Positions 1-9,854 of a stretch of DNA of 64,000 bases are shown here, piece after piece. Positions within the stretch are counted from its first letter, which is position 1, and each line of letters starts with the position of its first letter. The translations under genes were made by a program, and so were the position numbers. The notes under the pieces were generated by a model. That model did no database searches, was not told the DNA's origin, and saw nothing but the letters and a program-made list of their open reading frames with translations. Source of the DNA: Diadema setosum (lineage: Eukaryota; Echinodermata; Echinoidea; Diadematoida; Diadematidae); the NCBI RefSeq assembly GCF_964275005.1, contig NC_092706.1:24604442-24668441 (forward strand). The letters are read 5' to 3'.

Positions 1-111
1 TTGTTGTCATTGTCGCTATTGTTGTTCTAATACAGCAGTAGAGAGGAAATATTGAGGAGCGATATTTTTTTTGCAAGCTTGCATCATAAACCTAAAAATG
101 TTTCCGCTGTG

Positions 112-180
<69 letters not shown>

Positions 181-1042
181 CGAGAGAGAGAGAGAGAGAG
201 AGTTTCGAGACAGTTATTGTCTTGAATTACATAATAGGATTCACCAAAACTGGATGTTCCTATAATACACGCAACTCAAGGACTGTTTCCAGACATTATA
301 CACGTAGGAACAATATACTTTTGGGGGAGAAAAGGAGGGGTCTCTTGGTCCATTCAACCGTATATTGGGTATAAAGTATACTGAATAATCTTTATCGTGT
401 GTCCGTCGTGACCGTAGCAACGACGAATATTCATTGCAGTCACAGCGGCGTTACAATAATATTCAAAAAGAAAGAAAACAAGTAAGGGTTCAGCAGTTAT
501 ATATATATATATAAAATATATATTTTACAGACAAAAGAGATAGATTGAAAAGTTAATGCTATCAATATAAAAGAAGAAAAAGAAAACTTAAAATTCGGAT
601 AACAAAATCATGAGCCGCCCTATTGAATGTACAGAGATATACTCACTGTACGATTCCAATTGTCCTTTGCTCATTGTTACACCTACTGCTGCAGTCCAGA
701 CAATGGCGATCTGTGTGTTGAATGAAAGCACATCAGATACAGTACTTTCCAGTTTTCAGTTTCTCCTATTTTGTACCCCAAACGCACTTTTCTTATTCAA
801 AAAGAATATGAATGAATAATGTATAAGACTGCAACTGATAAACTGACAACTTCGAATAATGACAAAACTTGTCACCCAATTTCTCGGTACAATAATACAA
901 AATATATACCCATATTACTATATTACTAGGTGTATAGTATGTGTTATACAACACCTTAGAATGATGTCGAATTGTGATTGGCCAAGAACATGTCACATGA
1001 CATTCAATAAAAGATACCTATCAAACTCATTAAGAGTGACAG
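1..1042. other. Noncoding stretch, no gene seen
   Basis: AT-rich sequence with only short open frames (under 70 codons). It holds a composite microsatellite at 118-202 and a short TA run near 500-520. I see no gene, RNA or recognisable transposon here. Confidence 0.6.
118..202. repeat. Self-complementary composite microsatellite (CT)n(AT)n(GA)n
   Basis: A CT run is followed by an AT run and then a GA run. Because CT and GA are complementary in opposite orientation, the whole tract can fold on itself as one hairpin with the AT run at its tip. Confidence 0.9.
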
Positions 1043-1079
1043 CCGTGCATTAGGCCCCTGGCGTGGGCCTAATGCACGG
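1043..1079. repeat. Short perfect hairpin
   Basis: A 15-bp arm, CCGTGCATTAGGCCC, is followed after 7 nt by its exact reverse complement. The core AATGCACGG recurs at about 1739-1775, so this is probably part of a larger CpG-rich transposon that includes the neighbouring foldback. Confidence 0.85.
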
Positions 1080-1086
1080 TTCGTAT

Positions 1087-1259
1087 ACAAATGATGCACA
1101 AGATAGAGTGTGTTAGTGAAGGTGCGGCGCGCTCGAGAGTATTGACAATGGTGCGACATGCACGAGGCGCAGCCGAGTGCATGTTTGCAACCGTTGTCAA
1201 TACTCGAGAGTGGGCCGCACCTTCACTAACGCCACGAAATAATCCTGTGCATCATTTGT
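1087..1259. mobile_element. CpG-rich foldback element (MITE-like)
   Basis: Outer arms ACAAATGATGCAC (1087-1099) and its exact complement (1247-1259) enclose a second, imperfect 39-bp arm pair (1112-1150 with 1191-1230) and a central CATGCAC/GTGCATG palindrome (1157-1183). The nested symmetry is seen directly. A nonautonomous DNA-transposon origin is inferred. It is much richer in CpG than its flanks. Confidence 0.7.
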
Positions 1260-2369
1260 TTTATAAATGGGTCGAAAACTAACAGCATTATTTACGTACC
1301 TTTGTGGGTCAATACCAGTCAGCTACATGTAGCACTCGCTCAAAAGTCAAGATGTCCGAAGATGTTCGTCCCAAACATTTACGCACGTCGCACTCGGAAA
1401 TCCCGCACATAAAATGCACTGTACGTACGTATAAGAGTATACGTACGCCACGTACTGTTATGCACAAGAAAGGCCGCCGGCTGTTGTGGCAGCCCGCGGC
1501 CCGAACTAGAAGTTGTTTACAGGATTGACAGCGCGTATACAAGTAGTAGCGCGTGACGCACTTGTAACAACTGATTGAGTGCGCACTGCTAGTGTAAACA
1601 TTGTGACGTACGTCAGGCCAGGGAGGTGGAAGAGAGACTCTTCTTAGTGCATACCTGACGAAATTAATGCACGCACACGTGACTCATTTCAGCGCTTCCA
1701 ATTGGCTACATTCTTGAACCCATTTTATAACAGGTACTAATGCACGGCTTCGCGGGTGGTTACTAATGCACGGCCAATCGACTTCACTAGCAAAGCGCCA
1801 GCAAACTACATGCTGGCCTGCTGCAGCGCTGGTAAGTTCATTCACAGGCCAGGCGCGGCGGAGTACTGCAACGTGACGTGTACGCAACGCGCAGCTACTT
1901 TACCTAGCTAGTTGCATGTATTGCGGCCTTACGTTAGTACGGATGTGTTTTTACTTTTGACTCTGATCTGCTACGTGGACCACAGTAATCTCAAAATCAA
2001 GACTTCAATTCAAGTTGAGAAACCGTAATTTGATCAGTTTCTGTGTTTTTCTACAAAATCATTGTCGGAAATAGACATAGTCTAGACCTATCAACGTTAG
2101 ATCTACCTACTAACGTTAGATCTACCGACATCTCAGATCGGCCTAGGCCTAACATTAGAACGTTCTCGATCTAACGTTAGTGTAGAATGGGTATAGACCC
2201 TGCAGAGTTTGCGATTCCTGTGACTGTGTGGTCGAATCATGACGAGTGTTTGAATACACTGGGTGGTTTAGAATTCTCGGCCTAGTTGTTACATTTATTT
2301 TTGGGCCTTCCCGAGTTGCCGGTCACTGATTTACTACTGTGATAATTATGGACAAGGTGTTGTATAAAA
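1260..2369. other. CpG-rich noncoding block with repeated TAACGTTAG and AATGCACGG motifs
   Basis: No convincing coding frame is present. The palindrome TAACGTTAG or close variants occur several times between about 2090 and 2180, mixed with AGATCTA and TAGGCCTA. The same motif mixture occurs at about 19130-19290, beside another foldback. This looks like the body of a degenerate DNA transposon with subterminal motifs, but no transposase is recognisable. Confidence 0.4.
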
Positions 2370-2479
2370 CGAATAATTTATGATTTTGTTCGTGCATTGG
2401 GGCGCGTAATATCGCACTCGTAATATCGCACTTCGTGCGATATTCGTGCCCAATGCACTCACAACTCATAAATTATTCG
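2370..2479. mobile_element. Foldback element with inner 10-bp hairpin
   Basis: The left arm starts CGAATAATTTATGA and ends with GTGCATTGGG (2370-2401); its imperfect complement lies at 2449-2479. Inside is a perfect stem AATATCGCAC / GTGCGATATT (2422-2444) with a 3-nt loop, preceded by a second copy of the TAATATCGCAC unit. The arms resemble the GTGCAT-bearing palindromes at 1043-1259. Confidence 0.7.
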
Positions 2480-2776
2480 TATATTGTATGTATCTATAAT
2501 CATGTAATTATCATATATACTGATATGAAATAAATTATATATTTTGCTATAACCATGTCTTTATTGGGAAACAAACACAAAACAAAGAACATGATAACAT
2601 GCATGTATATACCAGGTCCATGGTCTTATTCTGGACATAATGGTAGGTAATGACACACTTGCAAATACTAGTAGGCCTATTGTGAACAAGTTTATAGTAA
2701 GATGTACAACAAATGTTGGTGATTGGCAAAACTATCAGATAAAAAAAAAAATCAATCACTATACATTTCCCACTAT

Positions 2777-3210
2777 ATATGTGACGTGCATCACAAATCC
2801 AACAAAAAGGCACATCCCTTGATTTTAGGTGAGGACTAAAAAGAAAAAAAAAGAAGGTGAAATGGGTCAACCAAGTCAATCTTGAGTTATCGTTCTTCAT
2901 ACATTATTCTTTAGTTTGGGATCATAACATGAATGGGAAAGTGTGTTTTCAGCAATTTTTCTACAACCCTTTGGGGGGGGGGGAGAGTAGAACTGTCAGG
3001 TATGTCTCAGAGGCCCTTTTTCATTTCTTGGAATCCTTTGTACACTCTTAACGTTCAAGTCCAATAACTTTTGAAAGGATAATTTGGATAAGTTAGGGGA
3101 GTCCATTTGGATTGAGTTATACATCATTCTAAAGCCTAGAGTCTGCCCTTAACTAAAACTATATCCATGTCTGGCGACTTTTTGTTGGTTTTAAGATGCA
3201 GGGTCACATA
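2777..3210 (+). mobile_element. Dispersed repeat family D, copy 1 (inverted-terminus MITE-like)
   Basis: The left end reads about TATATGTGACGTGCATCACA and the right end, in reverse complement, TATGTGACCCTGCATCTTAA, both followed by a CCAACAAAAAG motif, so the element has imperfect inverted termini. A second copy lies in reverse orientation at about 47145-47481, with the same order of segments. The 64-codon frame inside copy 1 resembles a frame in copy 2 only because the DNA is repeated; there is no evidence of a gene. Confidence 0.65.
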
Positions 3211-3460
3211 ACAATATAACATTTGTAATTGTTAAAGTGTCAATCCAATAAACCATTTTAATCATGGTGGGATACATATTACATTTCTAAGTGTTTAATA
3301 ATGTCAATCCAATGACTAATTCATAATTATTATATTTGTCCATAACACACAATCATTGCATGTATTTCTTAGTGACTAACATACTTTCGTATTACATTTA
3401 TAAGTGATTAACGCCCCTAAATCTGTTCCTTTTTTCATAGACTATCATTATATATATATA

Positions 3461-4457
3461 TGTCACGAGTGGAGTGACAGGCGCTCTCCTCCACTGAGGT
3501 CAATTTGCATGGAATTTGTAAATTAGCACTTAAGCATGTAAATTGATGCAAACTGTTTAGCATTTCAATAGAAGAAATTCCAGACCGCTCCCGGTAGAGC
3601 CACGGTAGTGCTATGTGTTGTTATTTATGGTTGCATGAGCATTTCAATAGAAGAAATTCCAGACCGCTCCCGGTAGAGCCACGGTAGTGCTATGGTTGTT
3701 ATTTATGGTTGCATGAGCTGAGATACATTTGTATATTTATAATGAGGTAATTTGAACGTTGATTAGGATAATATGAATGTGCTCAAGTGCTCTGGCTGTA
3801 AGTGATCTGAATATTTTGATATTTGAAGGGTTTCCGGGTTTCCCGAAGGGTCAAGGGCCCACTGACACTGCAAGAGGCAGTTGCATAAAGGCGTCGTTGA
3901 CTGTCGACCAGCTCCGAGGCTGTAAGGGAGCATAGACTGTCGACTGAACTTCATTCCTGGATGCTGAGGAGACACCGCTAAGACGTCCGTCGGGAGAGCG
4001 ACCACGCGAACGGCAATCGCGAAGAGTTGCTACGACAGACCACGCGACAGTCCATACCAGCACCAGCGTAACGGGGCCCCGTCGTCGACCGACATCGTCA
4101 TCGACCTGCATTGTCATCGTCATACATCGTCGTCATAAGCCATCGTCACGCAACGTACACCCGTGACAGCCATTCGAGGTGAAATAAGTCCAATTTAAGT
4201 TAAACATAAACTCCTAAGAGCCAGAAAGCCACTGAGCAGGAATAATTTATGTTCGTTTGTTCTCTTTTTATAATTTGCTGTAAAACCAATAGTCAGTTAT
4301 AGACAATTAAAATATGTGAGTTAACTGAATGCACATTGTTTCCTCCGTTTCATCTTGTATGAGTTACAGCCTACCAACAGTTCTCAGAGGTTATGAAAAT
4401 TTCTTTGTTCCGTTTATTTCCATATATAAGGATGGAAACCGGGCAAATTCTGTGACA
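3461..4457 (+). repeat. 5' LTR of Gmr1-like element
   Basis: Starts TGTCAC and ends GTGACA, perfect 6-bp inverted termini with the usual TG...CA ends. Length 997 bp, the same as the 3' copy. It should contain the promoter and polyadenylation signals; a TATA-like TTTTTATAATTTG occurs near 4265, but I cannot fix the transcription start. Minus-strand open frames inside it occur identically in both LTRs and are not genes. Confidence 0.95.
3559..3715 (+). repeat. Tandem 79-bp duplication inside the LTR
   Basis: A unit beginning AGCATTTCAATAGAAG is present twice in tandem (3559-3637 and 3638-3715), differing only by about one base of indel. The same duplication is at about 8924-9080 in the 3' LTR, so it predates this insertion and is part of the LTR structure. 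Confidence 0.9.
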
Positions 4458-4459
4458 AT

Positions 4460-4473
4460 TGGGGGCTCGTCCG
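4460..4473 (+). promoter_or_regulatory. Primer-binding site, tRNA-Pro type
   Basis: Two bases after the LTR end, TGGGGGCTCGTCCG matches the 3' end complement of tRNA-Pro, the primer used by murine leukaemia-type retroviruses and by some Ty3/gypsy elements. The match is about 14 nt and then diverges. Confidence 0.8.
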
Positions 4474-4558
4474 CTGGAGAGAACTTGGCAGGGATTATTC
4501 ATACAAGAATTTGAGACGTGATTCATTTAACCTCATGTTGTGTGTATAAGATATCACA

Positions 4559-7500
4559 ATGGAATTAGAGAAGTACGTACAGTTAGGTAAAGATTGTGGA
4601 CTGCAAGGTGCAGAACTAGTGGAGTTTGCCCGCACTGAAAGAGACAAGTATCTCGAAGAAAAGAGACGAGATGAAAAGTTAGAAAGAGATGAAAGACAGG
4701 TACAGAGGGAAGAAATAACCAAGCAAAAGAGGATTGAGTTAGAAATAGCTCAATATAGGAGTGTCAATGTGAAGGGAACAAATAGTGTAAGGAGTAGCTT
4801 ACCAAGCTTGCCGGCGTTTCGCGCTGACTCTGACGATTTGGACGCTTATCTGTTGCGCTTTGAGAGATATGCAAAACAAAGTCAGTGGCCAGAGGAATGC
4901 TGGGCTCCTGCATTGGGGAACCTTTTGACCGGGCGCGCTTTAGAAGTTTATTCTCTCTTACCGGCAAATGAAGCCGACGACTATGAAAGTCTGAAAGATA
5001 CACTCTTGCGGCAGTTTGCGCTAACTGAAGAAGGCTTTCGCAAACGTTTTCGAGAGGCGCGGCAGAAAATGGGCGAATCATTTGGGCAATTTGCAACGCG
5101 CATAACCGGATATGCTACTAGATGGGTAGAGATGTCGGGTACAAGTAAGTCCTATGAAGGGCTACTAGAGCTAACGGTGCGTGAACAGCTGCTCGAATGT
5201 TGTGATCGTGGATTATCTGTTTTCATTCGTGAGAGAAACCCACGATCGGTGAAAGAGATGGCAGATATCGCAGATCGGTATCGGGACGCACACGGGCATG
5301 GCGGCTCCGGTAAACGCGCACGCGACGATAATAAGTCTCGTAACCAGGGCAACGAAGCAAGCCAAGCAAAGAAAGGGGGCGCCACGTCACGTGACAACCA
5401 GGGTTGCTTTGTCTGTGGTAAGCAAGGACATTTTGCTTCTAAGTGTCCAGACCGTAAAACTGACCAGTCGAAAGTAACTAGCAAGCAGTATGTGCCAAAG
5501 TCAAAACAGACGGGGGCAACATGTGTGGTAGGAGTATGCCCTACTCATGATGCTCACGAGAGAGGGAATATTTGTGGCACACCTTCTGTTAAACTGATGT
5601 GTGGTCACGAGTTACCCCTTCTTAGTGGTGGGTGTAACGTAGGCACAGACATGCCGACATGTGAAGGTATGTTAAACGGTAAAAGAGTGAAGGTGCTGAG
5701 AGACACTGGTTGCAACACCGTAGTGGTGAAACGTCAACTGATAGAGGAGTCTCAGCTGACTGGTGAGGTTCAAACTTGTGTGCTCATAGATGGTACTGTG
5801 AGAAAAGTGCCATTAGCAAAAGTTGAAATCGATTCACCATACTTTGTTGGAACAACACATGCTTTATGTATGACGAATCCTATCTACGATCTAATCATAG
5901 GTAATGTTAGTGGTGCTAGGCAGCCTGGCGACGAGGACATCGGATGGAGCGGAGAGGATGCTAGGGAGAAGCCGTCAGCTGACGAGATGACGACCTCCGG
6001 TTCAGAGGCAGAGTCCGCGGAAGCAGAGTCTTCGAAAGGGACAACGCAGAACGGCATCACAACGACCTCCGACAGTCGTGATCGTCCCCACACTGACGAG
6101 AGTGTGAAGCAGTTACCAACACCCCTACCTACAACCAACGAAAGTGCAGCAGTAGAGACAAGAGGCATGAGGAAATCGAAGGAACGGCCGTGGAAGAGAC
6201 TAGGATCAGCAGACCAGCCGACGATCACTGCAACCAGGGAGGAGATGATCAGAGAGCAGGCACGAGATGCTACGCTGGAGAAACTTCGAAAGTTGGCGGA
6301 GAAAGGTGAGGCTAAGGCTGTAGGGAAAGGAAGTGAGGTCAGATATTTTTGTCGTGACAATCTTCTCTTCCGTGAATACAGGTCTCCCTACGTCGAGAGA
6401 GGAAAGACATTCACGCAGCTAGTGGTGCCCCAGCCGTATCGCAGTGAAGTACTCCGACTAGCTCACGACTCCCCTCTAGCAGGTCACCTGCAGACGAAGA
6501 AGACGGCTGACCGGATTCTCGCCCACTTCTATTGGCCAGGGATTCAAGCCGATGTCAAGCGTTACTGTGCATCATGCGATTCATGTCAACGCACCACGCC
6601 AAAGGGTAAGATAGGGAAAGTACCCCTGACCATCCCCCCTTTGATTGATACATGTTTCCGTAGAGTGGCGGTCGATTTGATCGGACCACTTGAACCGATC
6701 ACCGAGAGAGGGAATCGATATATCTTGACGATAATCGATCTTGCAACTAGATACCCAGAGGCGGTAGCGTTACCACGAATCGAAGCAGAACGGGTAGCAG
6801 AGGCGTTAGTTGAAGTATTCTCGAGGTTAGGCATTCCTAATGAGATACTCTCTGATAACGGCACTCAATTCGTTTCAGGTGTGATGAAAGAAGCAGCTCA
6901 ACTCCTGGGAGTGAAACAATTTCACACGACACCATACCACCCGATGGCGAACGGCGCCTGCGAGAGATTCAACGGCACGTTGAAACAGATGTTGAGGAGA
7001 ATGTGCCAGGAGCGACCTCGTGATTGGGACCGCTTCCTGCCAGCTCTTCTCTTCGCATATCGAGAGGTGCCTCACGAAAGCCTTGGCTTTTCTCCTTTCG
7101 AACTCATGTATGGCAGAGTGGTGAGAGGACCCATGACAGTACTGAAAGAGCTGTGGACTAAGGAGATCCCTGAGGAGGAAACGAAGACTACGTACCAGTA
7201 CGTCATCGATCTCCAAAACCGACTCGAACAGACGTGTGAACTCGCCAAAGAGGAGCTGTCCAAAGCATCAAGGAAGTACAAGAAACACTTCGACGTGAAG
7301 ACGAAGGAGAGACGCTTCGAGTGCGGCGACAAAGTGCTACTCCTGTTACCGTCGACGCGGAATAAGCTGCAAATGCAATGGCGAGGTCCATTCGAAATCG
7401 TGCAGCGAATTGCCAGAGACGATTACCGATTGCTAGTGAACGGTAAGGAAAGGACCTACCACGCCAATCTCCTAAAACGGTACATTGGGAGAGACGACGA

Positions 7501-7825
7501 GAAAGTCAACGATGTCGAGAGCGAAAACCAGGGACAACTGGAGGCGAACTACGTCAGTGTCGTGGACGACCAGGTAGATGATGACGGATCGGTGCCCATC
7601 TCATTTCCCTCCATCGAAGCGTCGGAAGGCGTGCATGACGTGAAGTGCAACGACGAGCTAGATGAGGAGAAGATGAGGGAGGTAAAGACTCTCCTGCTGG
7701 AGTTCTCGGACGTCATGAACGATGTCCCGGGACGGACCGACATCATCGAGCACGCCATCGAAAACTTCTTCTCGAAACGCTTCTCGAAAACTGCTAAAAC
7801 GCGAGCGCGTGTACCCAATCGCTGA
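4559..7825 (+). CDS. Gag-protease-integrase polyprotein of Gmr1-like retrotransposon, 3'-truncated
   Basis: This 1088-residue frame starts about 100 nt after the 5' LTR. In order it shows a charged helical N-terminus (1-70); a capsid region (about 80-235) ending in a SCAN-like stretch with REQLLE; a basic linker; a CCHC zinc knuckle (C283, C286, H291, C296); an aspartic-protease motif DTG (D382); an integrase H2C2 zinc domain (H636, H643, C673, C676); an integrase core with D706, D766 and E802 (exact D-35-E spacing); and a GPF motif (943-945). After integrase comes the linker that usually precedes RT (1045-1068), then the frame is lost at a deletion. No RT domain remains. Gag, protease and integrase look intact; the last ~20 residues are out-of-frame sequence beyond the break. 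Confidence 0.92.
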   Translation: MELEKYVQLGKDCGLQGAELVEFARTERDKYLEEKRRDEKLERDERQVQREEITKQKRIELEIAQYRSVNVKGTNSVRSSLPSLPAFRADSDDLDAYLLRFERYAKQSQWPEECWAPALGNLLTGRALEVYSLLPANEADDYESLKDTLLRQFALTEEGFRKRFREARQKMGESFGQFATRITGYATRWVEMSGTSKSYEGLLELTVREQLLECCDRGLSVFIRERNPRSVKEMADIADRYRDAHGHGGSGKRARDDNKSRNQGNEASQAKKGGATSRDNQGCFVCGKQGHFASKCPDRKTDQSKVTSKQYVPKSKQTGATCVVGVCPTHDAHERGNICGTPSVKLMCGHELPLLSGGCNVGTDMPTCEGMLNGKRVKVLRDTGCNTVVVKRQLIEESQLTGEVQTCVLIDGTVRKVPLAKVEIDSPYFVGTTHALCMTNPIYDLIIGNVSGARQPGDEDIGWSGEDAREKPSADEMTTSGSEAESAEAESSKGTTQNGITTTSDSRDRPHTDESVKQLPTPLPTTNESAAVETRGMRKSKERPWKRLGSADQPTITATREEMIREQARDATLEKLRKLAEKGEAKAVGKGSEVRYFCRDNLLFREYRSPYVERGKTFTQLVVPQPYRSEVLRLAHDSPLAGHLQTKKTADRILAHFYWPGIQADVKRYCASCDSCQRTTPKGKIGKVPLTIPPLIDTCFRRVAVDLIGPLEPITERGNRYILTIIDLATRYPEAVALPRIEAERVAEALVEVFSRLGIPNEILSDNGTQFVSGVMKEAAQLLGVKQFHTTPYHPMANGACERFNGTLKQMLRRMCQERPRDWDRFLPALLFAYREVPHESLGFSPFELMYGRVVRGPMTVLKELWTKEIPEEETKTTYQYVIDLQNRLEQTCELAKEELSKASRKYKKHFDVKTKERRFECGDKVLLLLPSTRNKLQMQWRGPFEIVQRIARDDYRLLVNGKERTYHANLLKRYIGRDDEKVNDVESENQGQLEANYVSVVDDQVDDDGSVPISFPSIEASEGVHDVKCNDELDEEKMREVKTLLLEFSDVMNDVPGRTDIIEHAIENFFSKRFSKTAKTRARVPNR

Positions 7826-8063
7826 GCGCGAGTGTCCAGCTCTTGCGTGGGCGGTCAGAAAGTCCTCGTACTTTTTGTATGGCCGAGCATTCCAGCTGCA
7901 AACTGACCACTACCCGCTTGCTCATCTAACACACGCGCGAATGCAAAATCCAAGAGTCATGCGCTGGGCGCTTGCACTGCAGGCCTATCAGTATCGTGTA
8001 CAGGTAATCAAAGGCTCAGAGAATGTCGGGGCTGATTACCTCAGCAGATGCCCTACTGAGTAG
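7776..8063 (+). pseudogene. C-terminal remnant of the retrotransposon RNase H
   Basis: In another frame from the main ORF, this stretch encodes the second half of a gypsy RNase H: the region around the glutamate (AEREC, after VYP), the third acidic site in QTDHYPL, and the terminal GADYLSR followed by a stop at 8061-8063. The N-terminal part with the first catalytic aspartate is missing, together with all of RT. The frame change relative to the upstream ORF comes from the internal deletion at about 7758-7780. It cannot be an active enzyme. Confidence 0.88.
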
Positions 8064-8810
8064 AAATAGAGGTGTAAACAGCCCATGTTATCTCTATTAT
8101 ATGTGGGTTAATCAGAATGTAATTTTGCAATGAATTCATCGTTATATACATTGTATGCTAGGAGGTATATTGGAAAGCTACAGTATTACACACATTATGT
8201 ATGCTGAGTGTGAGGTAAGATATGCAGTTGACGCATACATCTCTGAAATTATTTGACTGCTCTGCATCAGACACCCCGGTATAAAACCGTGCATAAGAAG
8301 GTTTTGCACAGTACAATTTATTTTGTAGCAACAGCTAATGCACACAATATACGATTAGCACAGGTATCATAATGTTCTCCAATATTATACTGGCCAACAA
8401 GAAGAGTCTGTTGAAATTGAGCCGAAAGTGTCAATTTTGTATTGTGCGGTGAAAAAGGGTAATGTTATTATTGAACTGTGGCTGGTATAATAATGCAAAA
8501 GAGTGTTAAAAGAGATATGATGAAGTTTATATGTTATCCAACTGACTGAGTAAATCAGATTGTATAGTATACTGTGGAGTTTGTTGGTTTGATAGAAAAC
8601 ACACATAAACTGTCTCCATGGACAGCAGCCGATATTTGGAACAGTAGTCTGTCATGTATCACAACGAGTGAAGTTATAAAGCAGTGAATTGTTATAAGGA
8701 GTATAATGTTTTTGATTTAGAAGAGTAATGGTGAGAAAGTACTTACCTGTTACAGACATTGGATTTTAATTAGAGAGATGAGGCTATTGTTTCAGAGCGA
8801 CTGTCATCTT
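8064..8810 (+). other. 3' untranslated region of the retrotransposon
   Basis: About 750 bp of AT-rich sequence between the pol stop and the polypurine tract, with no coding frame of note. I see no envelope-like ORF. Confidence 0.6.
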
Positions 8811-8820
8811 AAATGGGGGG
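8811..8820 (+). promoter_or_regulatory. Polypurine tract
   Basis: AAATGGGGGG lies five bases upstream of the 3' LTR, the expected position for the primer of plus-strand DNA synthesis; one T interrupts the purine run. Confidence 0.7.
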
Positions 8821-8825
8821 TTATT

Positions 8826-9819
8826 TGTCACGAGTGGAGTGACAGGCGCTCTCCTCCACTGAGGTCAATTTGCATGGAATTTGTAAATTAGCACTTAAGC
8901 ATGTAAATTGATGCAAACTGTTTAGCATTTCAATAGAAGAAATTCCAGACCGCTCCCGGTAGAGCCACGGTAGTGCTATGTGTTGTTATTTATGGTTGCA
9001 TGAGCATTTCAATAGAAGAAATTCCAGACCGCTCCCGGTAGAGCCACGGTAGTGCTATGGTTGTTATTTATGGTTGCATGAGCTGAGATACATTTGTATA
9101 TTTATAATGAGGTAATTTGAACGTTGATTAGGATAATATGAATGTGCTCAAGTGCTCTGGCTGTAAGTGATCTGAATATTTTGATATTTGAAGGGTTTCC
9201 GGGTTTCCCGAAGGGTCAAGGGCCCACTGACACTGCAAGAGGCAGTTGCATAAAGGCGTCGTTGACTGTCGACCAGCTCCGAGGCTGTAAGGGAGCATAG
9301 ACTGTCGACTGAACTTCATTCCTGGATGCTGAGGAGACACCGCTAAGACGTCCGTCGGGAGAGCGACCACGCGAACGGCAATCGCGAAGAGTTGCTACGA
9401 CAGACCACGCGACAGTCCATACCAGCACCAGCGTAACGGGGCCCCGTCGTCGACCGACATCGTCATCGACCTGCATTGTCATCGTCATACATCGTCGTCA
9501 TAAGCCATCGTCACGCAACGTACACCCGTGACAGCCATTCGAGGTGAAATAAGTCCAATTTAAGTTAAACATAAACTCCTAAGAGCCAGAAAGCCACTGA
9601 GCAGGAATAATTTATGTTCGTTTGTTCTCTTTTTATAATTTGCTGTAAAACCAATAGTCAGTTATAGACAATTAAAATATGTGAGTTAACTGAATGCACA
9701 TTGTTTCCTCCGTTTCATCTTGTATGAGTTACAGCCTACCAACAGTTCTCAGAGGTTATGAAAATTTCTTTGTTCCGTTTATTTCCATATATAAGGATGG
9801 AAACCGGGCAAATTCTGTG

Positions 9820-9822
<3 letters not shown>
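8826..9822 (+). repeat. 3' LTR of Gmr1-like element
   Basis: 997 bp, with the same TGTCAC and GTGACA ends and the same internal 79-bp duplication as the 5' LTR. I found no substitution on reading the two copies against each other. It is followed directly by a TA microsatellite (9823-9852), the continuation of the tract at 3448-3460 into which the element inserted. Confidence 0.95.

Positions 9823-9852
<30 letters not shown>

Positions 9853-9854
<2 letters not shown>

Larger units (their letters stand above)
3461..9822 (+). mobile_element. Ty3/gypsy LTR retrotransposon, Gmr1-like, RT-deleted
   Basis: This 6.36-kb element is bounded by two 997-bp LTRs that I find identical on reading through. 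It has a tRNA-Pro-type primer-binding site, a gag-protease-integrase ORF, a broken RNase H remnant and a polypurine tract. Integrase lies upstream of the RNase H remnant and of the short conserved stretch that normally precedes RT. That order is known for Gmr1-like Ty3/gypsy elements of deuterostomes, whereas ordinary gypsy elements place integrase last. The element sits in a TA microsatellite with 5-bp ATATA flanks on both sides, but such a duplication is trivially met in TA repeats. Identical LTRs imply recent insertion, so this defective copy was probably mobilised by an intact relative. Confidence 0.9.

Noticed and set aside
2857-3051. Frame similar at protein level to a minus-strand frame at 47153-47569
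   Set aside because: Similarity follows from the shared noncoding repeat family D, which has inverted termini and decayed frames.
3763-4123. Minus-strand open frames in the LTR (80 and 90 codons), repeated at 9128-9488
   Set aside because: They recur only because the LTRs are identical; they overlap each other and show no domain.
3448-9852. ATATA target-site duplication of the retrotransposon
   Set aside because: Consistent with a 5-bp duplication, but any odd-length TA word would match in this microsatellite, so it is not independent evidence.
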